A stretch of 64,000 bases of DNA from Prescottella agglutinans (lineage in GTDB: Bacteria > Actinomycetota > Actinomycetes > Mycobacteriales > Mycobacteriaceae). The notes under the pieces are model-generated. The model was not told the DNA's origin. It searched no databases and saw nothing but the letters and a program-made list of their open reading frames with translations. Positions 11,595 to 19,502 of this stretch are shown here, piece after piece. A program made the position numbers and the translations under genes. Numbering within the stretch: the first letter of the stretch is position 1; each line of letters starts with the position of its first letter. Location of the stretch: positions 62,001 through 126,000 of the forward strand of contig NZ_RKLP01000011.1 in the NCBI RefSeq assembly GCF_004011865.1, in the 5' to 3' direction.

Positions 11595-11990
11595 GTGGTC
11601 ATCGTCGCTGTCGTGCTGTTCCTCGCCGCTGTCGCACTCGCCGCAGTGGGCATCGCCGGACTGACCGGTCGCCTCGAACGCAACCGCTGGGCCGGTGTGC
11701 GCACCCCCCAATCGCTGCGCGACGACGAGACGTTCGCCCTGGCCAACAAGGTCGCCGCCCCCACCATGCTGGCGTCGGCCGCGGTGCTGGCGATCGGCGG
11801 TCTCGCGGCAGTCCTGCTCGACGGGGCCCTGCCGATCGTCGCGGTGGCCGTCGCCCTGGTCGCCGCCTTCTTCGTCACCGCCGCCGGCGGCACCCTCGGC
11901 TCCAAGGCCGCGGCCGCGCTGCCCGAGACCAGCGGCTGCGGCACGTCCTGCGGCGCCTGCAGCCTCAAGGGCGCATGCGAACCGGCCTGA
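11595..11990 (+). CDS. SdpI-family membrane protein with a Cys-rich tail
   Basis: Small integral membrane protein of about 131 residues. The SdpI/YhfL-type motif GRLERNRWAGVRTPQSLRDDE follows the first membrane helix, and two more hydrophobic helices come after it. The C-terminus ends with four cysteines spaced CX3CX2CX5C (in GCGTSCGACSLKGAC), which is not a usual part of the family. I chose the GTG at 11595 because it places the first helix at the N-terminus; an AT-containing element (TATCGT) just upstream would allow leaderless expression. SdpI is an immunity protein in Bacillus, but most actinobacterial relatives have no known function. Confidence 0.75.
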   Translation: MVIVAVVLFLAAVALAAVGIAGLTGRLERNRWAGVRTPQSLRDDETFALANKVAAPTMLASAAVLAIGGLAAVLLDGALPIVAVAVALVAAFFVTAAGGTLGSKAAAALPETSGCGTSCGACSLKGACEPA

Positions 11991-12007
11991 CTGGTTGAAT
12001 CCCGGGT

Positions 12008-12985
12008 GTGACCACACCCACACCTAGCCCCCGCGTCATCGATCCTGCGGGCGTCTTCTTCGGCGTCGTCGTACCGGTGCTGGCCTCGGCCGCGGGCGTC
12101 GTGCTGACGTACGTCCTCGAACCCCGACTGCCCGAGCAGATCGCAACCCAGTGGTCGGGCGGCGCCGCCGGCAGTTTCACGAGCCCCACCACCAGCGCGT
12201 GGTCGATGGCCGCGATCGTGCTGCTGATCGGCGGCGGCTGCAGCGCCATGGCGGCGCTCGCCCAGGCCCAGCTGATGATGCGCCGGGTCATGCTGCTGAT
12301 CGGACTCACCGTCGTCGGCGTGATCGTCACCGGGGAGATCGCGATGATCGTCGGCCAGGTCGACGCGGCCGCGACCGACGCCACCGCGCCGGTCGGCGCG
12401 CTCGTGCTGGGTTTCGCGCTCGGAGCGGTCGTGGGTCTCGTCGGGGCGTCCCTGCTTCGCGACTACCGCGTCCGCGCCGTGGCCCGCCAGGCACCGGCGG
12501 CGGACCTGCCCCGCGGCACGGTGGACCTGCCGATCGCCGACCAGGTCGGCATGGGCGCGGGTGGGCTCCTGGGGACGGCGCTCGCTCTCGCGGCGCCCGC
12601 GGTCCTCGTGTGCTGGCTGACCGGCGTGTGGTGGCCGCTGGGCCTGTATCTACCGGTGGTGCTGCTCGCCGTCGTCCTGCTGCAGTTCCGACTCGTCGTC
12701 GACGCCGACAGCATCCGCGTACAGAACATGGGCATGTCGGTGCTCGAGTACGGCACCGACGAGGTGCTCGGCGCCAAGGTCACCCACCTGCGCCCGTTCC
12801 AGGACTTCGGCGGCTGGGGGCTCAAGACGAAGGGCCGGGGCAACTACGGCGTCGTCACCCGCACCGGGCCGGCCGTCGTGATCACGTTCGCATGCGGACA
12901 TCAGCTGACCGTCACCACCGCGCGGGCCGAGGAGGTCGCGGGCGCCCTCAACACCCTCGCCGACCGGCGCCTCGCCCGGTCCTGA
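12008..12985 (+). CDS. DUF1648-type multi-pass membrane protein
   Basis: Protein of 325 residues starting at GTG. The N-terminal helix is followed by LPEQIATQWSGGAAGSFTSPTTSAW, which resembles the DUF1648 pattern, then about six more membrane segments. The C-terminal about 100 residues are a soluble, PH-like region (VDADSIRVQNMGMSVLEYGTDEVLGAKV). It begins 17 bp after the SdpI-like gene, and DUF1648 and SdpI domains are often found together, so they probably form one operon and one membrane module. Function unknown. Confidence 0.75.
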   Translation: MTTPTPSPRVIDPAGVFFGVVVPVLASAAGVVLTYVLEPRLPEQIATQWSGGAAGSFTSPTTSAWSMAAIVLLIGGGCSAMAALAQAQLMMRRVMLLIGLTVVGVIVTGEIAMIVGQVDAAATDATAPVGALVLGFALGAVVGLVGASLLRDYRVRAVARQAPAADLPRGTVDLPIADQVGMGAGGLLGTALALAAPAVLVCWLTGVWWPLGLYLPVVLLAVVLLQFRLVVDADSIRVQNMGMSVLEYGTDEVLGAKVTHLRPFQDFGGWGLKTKGRGNYGVVTRTGPAVVITFACGHQLTVTTARAEEVAGALNTLADRRLARS

Positions 12986-12988
12986 CCA

Positions 12989-13831
12989 TCACAGGGCGGA
13001 CGCCCGGATCGCCTCCATGAGCGCCGACTCGGGGCCGCTGGGCGTGCTCGACCGACCCATCAGCACGAACTCGACGTCGCCCGGGTCCGGCAGGCCGAGG
13101 CGATCGCCGACGGGCCGCAGCTCGGTCGGCAGCAGCGAGTTCGCGTGCACGATGAACCCGAGACCCGCCAGGACGGCGGCGCGCAGTCCCGCGCGGCTGT
13201 TCGCCAGGCAGGTGATCCGGCTCGGCAGGCGCGTCGTCTCGAGGGCGCCGAGTGCGCACGCGCGGGTGATGCTCGGCGGGGGGTAGACCACGAGCGGGAC
13301 CGGCGTCGACGGATCCCACTGGGACTCCGTCGTCCCGCCCCACACCAGCCGGTCCCGCCACACCAGCTCGCCGTGCGTCTCGCCGGACCGGCGCATCACG
13401 AACGCCAGGTCGAGGTCCCCGGCCCGCAGCTGCGCATGGACGGTGCGGCTCAGACCCACCGTGAGCTGGAGGTCGACGAGGGGGTGGCTGCGCCGGAAGT
13501 CCCGCAGGATCTCGGGCAGCCCCTTGGCGACCAGATCCTCCGCCGCCCCGAACCGCAGCCGCCCGGCGAGGGTCGAGCCCTCGAAGTACCGGCTGGCCCG
13601 GTCGTGCGCGTCGAGGATCGAGCGGGCGAATCCGACCATCGCGGTGCCGTCGGCGGTGAGATCCACGGTGTGCGTGTCGCGGGCGACGAGCGCGCAGCCG
13701 GCGGCCTTCTCGAGCCGGGCGATGTGCCCGCTGACGGTGGACTGTCGCAGCCCCAACTGGCGGGCGGCGGCGGTGAAACCGCCCGTCTGCTCGACGGCGA
13801 GGAAGGTCCTGAGGAGAACCGGATCGAACAT
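12989..13831 (-). CDS. LysR family transcriptional regulator
   Basis: Regulator of 280 residues. The N-terminal winged helix-turn-helix (LLRTFLAVEQTGGFTAAARQLGLRQSTVSGHIARLE, about residues 6-41) is followed by a substrate-binding domain from about residue 90. It diverges from the BASS-family transporter at 13916 across 84 bp that hold an ATCAC-N5-GTGAT palindrome, the usual LysR arrangement. It probably controls that transporter in response to its substrate. Confidence 0.9.
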   Translation of the reverse strand: MFDPVLLRTFLAVEQTGGFTAAARQLGLRQSTVSGHIARLEKAAGCALVARDTHTVDLTADGTAMVGFARSILDAHDRASRYFEGSTLAGRLRFGAAEDLVAKGLPEILRDFRRSHPLVDLQLTVGLSRTVHAQLRAGDLDLAFVMRRSGETHGELVWRDRLVWGGTTESQWDPSTPVPLVVYPPPSITRACALGALETTRLPSRITCLANSRAGLRAAVLAGLGFIVHANSLLPTELRPVGDRLGLPDPGDVEFVLMGRSSTPSGPESALMEAIRASAL

Positions 13832-13842
13832 GTGTCCTGCCT

Positions 13843-13857
13843 ATCACGAAATGTGAT
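13843..13857. promoter_or_regulatory. Probable LysR operator (T-N11-A palindrome)
   Basis: ATCAC-GAAAT-GTGAT lies 12 bp upstream of the lysR start and about 60 bp before the transporter start. Its size and symmetry fit a LysR-type box. Confidence 0.5.
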
Positions 13858-13915
13858 CACAGTTAACGAGTTGAACGGCTTTCATGATCAAATACGGGAC
13901 GGATACCGTTGACCG

Positions 13916-14902
13916 GTGAAGTTTCTGAGCAGGTTCTACATCGACGGATTCATCCTGGCCATCGTCGCGGTGGCGATCCTCGGAAGCCTGTTCCCGGTAT
14001 CCGGCAGCGGACAGACCGTCCTCGACTGGGCCACCAAGATCGCGATCGGCTTCCTGTTCCTGCTCTACGGCGCGCGACTGTCGCCGGCCGAGGCGCTGCA
14101 GGGACTCAAGCACTGGCGCCTGCACTCGGTGGTGTTCGCCGCAACGTTCGTGCTGTTCCCGCTGATCGGCCTGGCGCTGCGGATCCTGGTGCCGACGGTC
14201 ATCACCGACGAGATGTACACCGGCATCCTGTACCTGTGCCTGGTGCCGTCGACGGTGCAGTCGTCGATCGCGTTCACCTCGATCGCGCGCGGCAACGTCG
14301 CGGGCGCGATCGTGAGCGCGTCGTTCTCCAACCTGCTGGGCGTGTTCGTGACGCCGCTGCTGGTGATCCTGTTGATGAACACCACCGGCGAGGCGACCGT
14401 CGACTTCTCGTCGGTGCTCGACATCGTCCTGCAGTTGCTGCTGCCGTTCATGATCGGCCAGCTCATCCGCCCGCTCGTCATCGACTGGCTGAGGAAGTAC
14501 GCGGAGCCGACCAAGCTCGTCGACCGCGGGTCCATCCTGCTCGTGGTGTTCTCGGCGTTCAGCGAGTCGATGAACGAACACGTCTGGAGCACCGTGACGG
14601 TGCTGGAGATCGTCGCCGTGGTCGCGGTGTGCTGCGGCATCCTGGCCGCGGTCCTCGGCATCACCGCCTTCGCCGGCAAGAAGCTGGGATTCTCGCTGCC
14701 CGACCGGATCGTCATCATCTTCTGCGGCTCGAAGAAGAGCCTCGCGACGGGCCTTCCGATGGCGTCGGTGCTGTTCGCCGGTCAGCCGGTGGGTCTGATC
14801 GTGCTGCCGCTGATGATCTTCCACCAGATCCAGCTGATCGTCTGCGCCGCGCTGGCACAGCGGTTCGCGAAACGGACCGATCCGGAGCCGATCACTTCCT
14901 GA
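13916..14902 (+). CDS. Bile acid:sodium symporter (BASS)-like transporter
   Basis: Integral membrane protein of 328 residues with about ten hydrophobic helices. It has features of the SBF-like group: LYGARLSPAEALQGLKHWRLH near the start, then LCLVPSTVQSSIAFTSIARGNVAGAIVSASFSNLLGVFVTPLL, which resembles the sodium-site crossover region. The start is GTG with GATACC about 10 nt upstream and no clear ribosome site, consistent with a very short or absent leader. The divergent LysR gene probably regulates it. Substrate unknown; an organic anion is likely. Confidence 0.85.
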   Translation: MKFLSRFYIDGFILAIVAVAILGSLFPVSGSGQTVLDWATKIAIGFLFLLYGARLSPAEALQGLKHWRLHSVVFAATFVLFPLIGLALRILVPTVITDEMYTGILYLCLVPSTVQSSIAFTSIARGNVAGAIVSASFSNLLGVFVTPLLVILLMNTTGEATVDFSSVLDIVLQLLLPFMIGQLIRPLVIDWLRKYAEPTKLVDRGSILLVVFSAFSESMNEHVWSTVTVLEIVAVVAVCCGILAAVLGITAFAGKKLGFSLPDRIVIIFCGSKKSLATGLPMASVLFAGQPVGLIVLPLMIFHQIQLIVCAALAQRFAKRTDPEPITS

Positions 14903-15004
14903 CCACCTGCTCGTTCGCGCACGCTGTCGCGGCACCTGCGGTTCAATGGGAGGGACCGTTCAGGTGTGTCCGATGAAACTGCCGATGTGCATTCGGAGGC
15001 GAAC

Positions 15005-16393
15005 GTGAGCAAGAGCCACCCCGACGAGTCCCGCGACGTCATCATGCCCGCTTACACGGGCCGACTCGATACGAATCCCGTTCCCGCACTGCGCCTGCCC
15101 GAAGACGCGATGGACCCGCGCGCGGCGTACCGCTTCATCCACGACGAGCTGATGCTCGACGGCAGTTCGCGACTCAACCTCGCGACGTTCGTGACGACGT
15201 GGATGGACACCGAGGCCAGCCTGCTGATGGCCGAGACGTTCGACAAGAACCTCATCGACAAGGACGAGTACCCGGCGACGTCGGCGATCGAACAGCGCTG
15301 CGTCAACATGGTGGCCGCGTTGTTCAACGCACCGGGATTGTCCGCCACCGATCCGGGGTCGGCGGCCGGCGTCTCGACTATCGGCTCGAGCGAGGCCGTC
15401 ATGCTCGCCGGCCTGGCGTTGAAGTGGCGCTGGCGGCAGGCACGCGAGCGGGCCGGTGTGGACGCGTCCAAGCCGAAACTGGTGATGGGCAGCAACGTTC
15501 AGGTGGTCTGGGAGAAATTCTGCCGATACTTCGACGTCGAACCGGTGTACCTGCCGATGGAACCGGGCCGGTACGTGATCACCACGGAGCAGGTCACGGC
15601 CGCGGTGGACGAGAACACCATCGGCGTCGTCGCGATCTTCGGCACCACCTATACCGGCGAACTGGAACCGGTCAAGGAGATCGCGGAGGCGCTCGACGCC
15701 ATCGCGGCCCGCGGTGGGCCCGACGTCCCGCTGCACGTGGACGCCGCAAGCGGTGGATTCGTCGTTCCGTTCCTGCATCCGGAACTGGTGTGGGACTTCA
15801 GGATTCCACGCGTGGTCTCGATCAACGTGAGCGGCCACAAATACGGTCTCACCTATCCGGGCATCGGATTCGTGATCTGGCGCGACCACGAATGCCTTCC
15901 CGAGGACCTGGTGTTCCGGGTGAACTACCTCGGCGGCGACATGCCCACGTTCACCCTCAACTTCTCGCGTCCCGGCAACCAGATCGTGGGCCAGTACTAC
16001 AACTTCCTCCGACTCGGACGCTCCGGTTACCGGAGCATCATGCAGACGCTGCGGAGTACCGCGATGTGGTTGAGCGCCAAGATTTCCGAGGAAGGTACTT
16101 TCCGGGTCATCAGCAATGGTTCGGGCATACCGGTCATCGCGTTCGAACTCACCGGCGACCCGGGGTTCACGGTTTTCGACGTCTCCCACGAACTGCGCGC
16201 CCACGGCTGGCAGGTACCGGCCTACACGATGCCCGCCGACGCGACCGACGTCGCGGTCCTGCGCATCGTGGTCCGGGAGGGCTTCAGCGCCGACCTGGCC
16301 CGACTGCTGTTCGACGACATCGTCAACGTGTGCACGCACCTGCGCGAGGAGGGCGTCGCCATCCACTCCGAGGCCCGGCACTTCGCGCACTGA
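15005..16393 (+). CDS. gadB: Glutamate decarboxylase (PLP-dependent)
   Basis: Converts glutamate to GABA and CO2, consuming a proton; in bacteria this supports acid resistance or GABA metabolism. The group II decarboxylase fold is clear: HVDAASGGFVVPF, then SINVSGHKYGLTYPG with the PLP lysine at residue 279, and FSRPGNQIVGQYYNFLRLG. From the GTG at 15005 (GGAGG 5 nt upstream) the protein has 462 residues, the usual length. A GTG at 14966, also behind a GGGAGGG, would add 13 residues. The C-terminus ends in SEARHFAH, with a late histidine reminiscent of enteric GadB. No GABA antiporter gene is adjacent. Confidence 0.92.
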   Translation: MSKSHPDESRDVIMPAYTGRLDTNPVPALRLPEDAMDPRAAYRFIHDELMLDGSSRLNLATFVTTWMDTEASLLMAETFDKNLIDKDEYPATSAIEQRCVNMVAALFNAPGLSATDPGSAAGVSTIGSSEAVMLAGLALKWRWRQARERAGVDASKPKLVMGSNVQVVWEKFCRYFDVEPVYLPMEPGRYVITTEQVTAAVDENTIGVVAIFGTTYTGELEPVKEIAEALDAIAARGGPDVPLHVDAASGGFVVPFLHPELVWDFRIPRVVSINVSGHKYGLTYPGIGFVIWRDHECLPEDLVFRVNYLGGDMPTFTLNFSRPGNQIVGQYYNFLRLGRSGYRSIMQTLRSTAMWLSAKISEEGTFRVISNGSGIPVIAFELTGDPGFTVFDVSHELRAHGWQVPAYTMPADATDVAVLRIVVREGFSADLARLLFDDIVNVCTHLREEGVAIHSEARHFAH

Positions 16394-16451
16394 CCCGCCT
16401 TCTGCCGAGCCCGCCCCCGCCCCTTCCCGGAGCCGACCTAGACTCGGCGCC

Positions 16452-17063
16452 GTGCTCGTGTGGATCAACGGCGCGTTCGGCGCGGGAAAGACGCAGACGG
16501 CGTTCGAGTTGCACCGACGCCTCCCCGGCGCGCACGTCGCCGATCCCGAACTCATCGGGTTCGGGATCCACCGGATGCTCCCGGCGTCGGCGCGTGGCGA
16601 CTTCCAGGACCGACCCCAGTGGCGGTCGGCGGTCGTCGCGACCCTGGCCGACGCGGTGGCGGCCCACGACGGGCCCGTGATCGTGCCGATGACGCTCGTC
16701 GATCCGGGCTACTTCGACGAGATCATGTCCGGCCTGGCGGCCGCCGGCGTGGAGGTGCGGCACTACGCGCTGATCGCCTCGCCCGACACCCTCCGGCGAC
16801 GGCTACGGACGCGCAGCGGGTACTGGCTGGGTCGCGCGGTGGGGCGGGAGGACACCTGGGCGATGCAGCAGATCGACCGCTGCGTCGCGGCCCTGCGGTC
16901 GGAGCGGTTCGCGGAACACGTCGCCACCGACGATCGCGCCGTGGACGACGTCGTCGAGGACATCGCCGCGCGCGCCGGCCTGCACCTGTCCGGCGCCCGG
17001 CTGAACCGGGTTCGCCACCAGGTGCGCCGAGCCGCGGTGGGACTCCGGCACATCCGACTCTGA
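16452..17063 (+). CDS. TmrB-like P-loop protein (tunicamycin-resistance family)
   Basis: ATP-binding protein of 203 residues. It starts VLVWINGAFGAGKTQTAFEL, with the Walker A motif at residues 7-14. The pattern continues through IVPMTLVDPGYFDEI, SPDTLRRRLRTR, WAMQQIDRCVAALRSERFAEHVATDD and the C-terminal RLNRVRHQVRRA...LRHIRL. This matches Bacillus TmrB along its whole length. TmrB binds ATP and tunicamycin and confers resistance, with a membrane-associated amphipathic C-terminus. Whether this homologue handles tunicamycin or another nucleoside compound is unknown. The GTG start is supported by the family N-terminus. It lies 58 bp behind gadB. Confidence 0.82.
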   Translation: MLVWINGAFGAGKTQTAFELHRRLPGAHVADPELIGFGIHRMLPASARGDFQDRPQWRSAVVATLADAVAAHDGPVIVPMTLVDPGYFDEIMSGLAAAGVEVRHYALIASPDTLRRRLRTRSGYWLGRAVGREDTWAMQQIDRCVAALRSERFAEHVATDDRAVDDVVEDIAARAGLHLSGARLNRVRHQVRRAAVGLRHIRL

Positions 17064-17127
17064 AGCTGGTTTGCGCCCCCGGGCAGGCGGGTATCCGGCC
17101 CGGGATCCCGCCTCGAAGGAGCCGTGA

Positions 17128-18099
17128 ATGTCCGCGCTGCCCGATCCGCCCGAGCCCGTACTGGAGACTGCCGCAAGGGAACTCGCCGAGGCGACGAATC
17201 CCCATCCCCGGATCTACGAGGTTCCGCCCGAACAGGGTCGCAAGATCCTCGCCGACCTGCAGAGCGGCGACGGGGTGCCGAAGCCGCTCGTCGAGGAACA
17301 GTGGGCGGACGTCGACGCCGGACCGCACGGGACGGTCCGGACCCGGATCGTGCGCCCCGTCGAGGCGTCCGGGGACCTGCCCGTCCTGATCTACATCCAC
17401 GGCGCCGGCTGGGTGTTCGGCGACGAGAACACCCACGACCGCCTGGTGCGGGAACTCGCCGTCGGCGCGGGTGTCGCGGTCGTCTTCCCGGTGTACGACC
17501 GCGCCCCGGAGGCGAAGTACCCGGTGCAGATCGAACAGAACTACGCGGCGGCGCGGTGGGTCGCGAAGCAGGGCCGCGGGTACGGCCTGGACACCTCCCG
17601 TGTCGCGGTGTGCGGGGACTCGGTGGGCGGGAACATGGCGACGGTCCTGGCCCTCATGGCCGCCGAGCGCGGCGACATCGACCTGCGCGCGCAGGTACTG
17701 CTCTACCCGGTGACGAACGCCGACTTCGACACCGCGTCCTACCTGCAGTTCGCCGACGGGTACTACCTCACCCGCGCCGGCATGCAGTGGTTCTGGGACC
17801 AGTACCTTCCCGACCCGGCCCAGCGGGGCGACGTGTACGCGTCGCCGCTTCAGGCGTCCGGGGACCGGTTGGCGGCCCTGCCGACCACGCTGGTGATCAC
17901 CGACGAGGCCGACGTTCTGCGCGACGAGGGCGAGGCCTACGCGGCGAAACTGCGCGCCGCGGGCGTCGACGTCACCGCCGTCCGCGTCGGCGGGATGGTG
18001 CACGACTTCCTGATGCTCGACAGCTTGCGGGACTGCCGCGCGACCGTGGTGGCACGCGCCCTGGCCATCGGGGCAGTGCGGCGCGCGCTCGTCGAGTAG
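17128..18099 (+). CDS. Alpha/beta hydrolase of the hormone-sensitive-lipase type
   Basis: Cytoplasmic esterase of 323 residues. The oxyanion-hole motif HGAGW (in IYIHGAGWVFGDEN) precedes the nucleophile motif GDSVGGN with Ser165. The acid is probably the Asp in VITDEADVLRDEG, and the His is in MVHDFLML. A good AAGGAG lies 7 nt upstream of the ATG. It converges on the YqgE/AlgH gene, with 6 bp between them. It probably acts on short-chain esters; the natural substrate is unknown. Confidence 0.9.
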   Translation: MSALPDPPEPVLETAARELAEATNPHPRIYEVPPEQGRKILADLQSGDGVPKPLVEEQWADVDAGPHGTVRTRIVRPVEASGDLPVLIYIHGAGWVFGDENTHDRLVRELAVGAGVAVVFPVYDRAPEAKYPVQIEQNYAAARWVAKQGRGYGLDTSRVAVCGDSVGGNMATVLALMAAERGDIDLRAQVLLYPVTNADFDTASYLQFADGYYLTRAGMQWFWDQYLPDPAQRGDVYASPLQASGDRLAALPTTLVITDEADVLRDEGEAYAAKLRAAGVDVTAVRVGGMVHDFLMLDSLRDCRATVVARALAIGAVRRALVE

Positions 18100-18105
18100 C
18101 GCGGG

Positions 18106-18711
18106 TCAGTTCAGGTCGACGTCGATCGGGTGCGTCGCGAGCAGCGCGAGCGGCATGGGCTGCCGGCGCAGCACCTGACCCCAGACGTCCGCGCGGGGCG
18201 GGCTGACCACGTCGGAAGCCAATGCGGACAACACGATCCAGTCGTCGTGCTCGATTTCGGAGTCGAGTTGGCCGAACGTCCAGCCCGCGTAGCCGGCGAA
18301 GATCCGCAGCCCCTCGATCAGCGGCGCGATCACGTCGGGGTCGGCGTCGAGGTCCACCATGACGACCCGGCCGTCGATGCGGCGCAGGCCGTCCACACCG
18401 GTGGTGTCGGCGCCGGTGCGCAGCGTCGCCAGGCACAGCGCGGCGTCCCGGGTGACCGGGCCGCCGACGTAGATCGCCTCGGGCTCGGACGCGAGGTCCG
18501 CCCACTGCGGCAGCACCTCCTGCACCGAGGTGTCGCTGCGGCGGTTGATCACGACGCCCAGGCTGCCGGCGTCGTTGTGCTCGATCATGTAGACGACCGT
18601 GCGACGGAACGTCGGCTCGAACAGTTCGGTCGACGACACCAGCAGGCTTCCCGGCCGTACCACGGGCTGGGCCGGGGCCGTGCGGTCCTCAGGGTCCTCC
18701 GAGTGCGCCAC
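18106..18711 (-). CDS. YqgE/AlgH family protein (UPF0301)
   Basis: Protein of 201 residues with family landmarks: PGSLLVSSTELFEPTFRRTVVYMIEHNDAGSLGVVINR near the N-terminus, YVGGPV in the middle, and the C-terminal FAGYAGWTFGQLDSEI. The family is widespread; its role is unclear despite the old name of alginate regulator. It converges on the esterase gene. Confidence 0.92.
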   Translation of the reverse strand: MAHSEDPEDRTAPAQPVVRPGSLLVSSTELFEPTFRRTVVYMIEHNDAGSLGVVINRRSDTSVQEVLPQWADLASEPEAIYVGGPVTRDAALCLATLRTGADTTGVDGLRRIDGRVVMVDLDADPDVIAPLIEGLRIFAGYAGWTFGQLDSEIEHDDWIVLSALASDVVSPPRADVWGQVLRRQPMPLALLATHPIDVDLN

Positions 18712-18775
18712 GGGGCCATCATCTCATCGACGCGGCCGCGACGGGAGATGCGAACCGTGATCCGCCGTGTCGCGA

Positions 18776-19036
18776 CTAGGCCGCGTCGACCTCGCCGCGA
18801 CCGGCCGGTACCGGGCACGCGGCGGCGCGGGGCACGCCGAGGTTCTGCAGCAGCAGGCTCATCGGGCACCAGCCGACGATTCCGTAAAGGACGAGGTTCG
18901 CGGACGCGAACGCCGTCAGGCCGCGCCACTTGGGCGAGTGCGTGCGGCCGAGCAGCAGGCTCGTACCGACCACCGAACCACCGAGCAGCGGGACGATGCG
19001 CTCGATGGACCAACCGGAATGCTTGGGCAGTGCCAT
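18776..19036 (-). CDS. DUF2892 (YgaP-like) small membrane protein
   Basis: Protein of 86 residues with a short polar start, a first hydrophobic segment (IVPLLGGSVVGTSLLLG), then LTAFASANLVLYGIVGWCPMSLLLQNLGV. The GWCPMSLLLQ-type end of the second helix is typical of DUF2892 proteins. These are often fused to or next to rhodanese domains, as here: the rhodanese gene ends 29 bp upstream on the same strand. Probably part of a membrane-linked sulfane-sulfur handling unit. Confidence 0.85.
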   Translation of the reverse strand: MALPKHSGWSIERIVPLLGGSVVGTSLLLGRTHSPKWRGLTAFASANLVLYGIVGWCPMSLLLQNLGVPRAAACPVPAGRGEVDAA

Positions 19037-19065
19037 TTCCAGATCTCCTCGTGGATGTGTGGATG

Positions 19066-19401
19066 TCAGGCGGTGATCTCCAGGCCCGCACGCCGCCAGG
19101 CGTCCATGCCCCCGCGCACCGAGTACGCCTCGGCGCCGGCGCGCGCGAGCACGCGGGCCGCGGTGGCCGACCGCCCGCCGGACCGGCAGATCGCGACGAC
19201 CGGCCGATCACCGACGGCGTCGGGGCCGCGCTCGATCACCTCGTGCAGCGGCAGGTGCGTGGCGCCGGGCGCGTGCCCCGAGTCCCATTCGGGAAGGGAC
19301 CGCACGTCCAGCAGGACCGCGCCCCCCTCGACGAGGTTCCGGGCCTCGTGGACGTCGACGACGCCGTACGACTTGCGGAAGAGCTTCGACAGTAGGGCCA
19401 C
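19066..19401 (-). CDS. Single-domain rhodanese (sulfurtransferase)
   Basis: Transfers sulfane sulfur through a persulfide on its active cysteine. It is a 111-residue protein starting at GTG 19401. It has VLLDVRSLPEWDSGHAPGATHLPL and the active loop CRSGGRS with Cys72, then VRGGMDAWRRAGLEI at the C-terminus. It is the first gene of a two-gene operon with the DUF2892 protein. Two GC-tract palindromes directly upstream suggest control by a CsoR/CstR-type persulfide or copper sensor, but no such regulator gene is in this window. Confidence 0.9.
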   Translation of the reverse strand: MALLSKLFRKSYGVVDVHEARNLVEGGAVLLDVRSLPEWDSGHAPGATHLPLHEVIERGPDAVGDRPVVAICRSGGRSATAARVLARAGAEAYSVRGGMDAWRRAGLEITA

Positions 19402-19418
19402 CCTGCTCGCTTTCTCCA

Positions 19419-19434
19419 GACCCCCGAGGGGGTC
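19419..19434. promoter_or_regulatory. GC-tract palindrome, proximal copy, upstream of the rhodanese operon
   Basis: GACCCCC-GA-GGGGGTC is a perfect 7-bp inverted repeat around a GA centre, 18 bp upstream of the rhodanese start. It has the same centre as the copy at 19450-19467. Confidence 0.55.
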
Positions 19435-19449
19435 GTTCAATCCACACTG

Positions 19450-19467
19450 TATACCCCGAGGGGTATA
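19450..19467. promoter_or_regulatory. CsoR/CstR-type operator candidate upstream of the rhodanese operon
   Basis: TATACCCC-GA-GGGGTATA has perfect 8-bp arms. C-tract/G-tract palindromes with flanking AT, of the type TAnCCC..GGGnTA, are typical operators of the CsoR/CstR/RcnR repressor family. Its centre is 32 bp from that of the 19419-19434 copy, so the two lie on about the same DNA face. Confidence 0.6.
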
Positions 19468-19502
19468 GGGGTCGACGTGTCGTCGACCACGTTTGCGACC
19501 GC

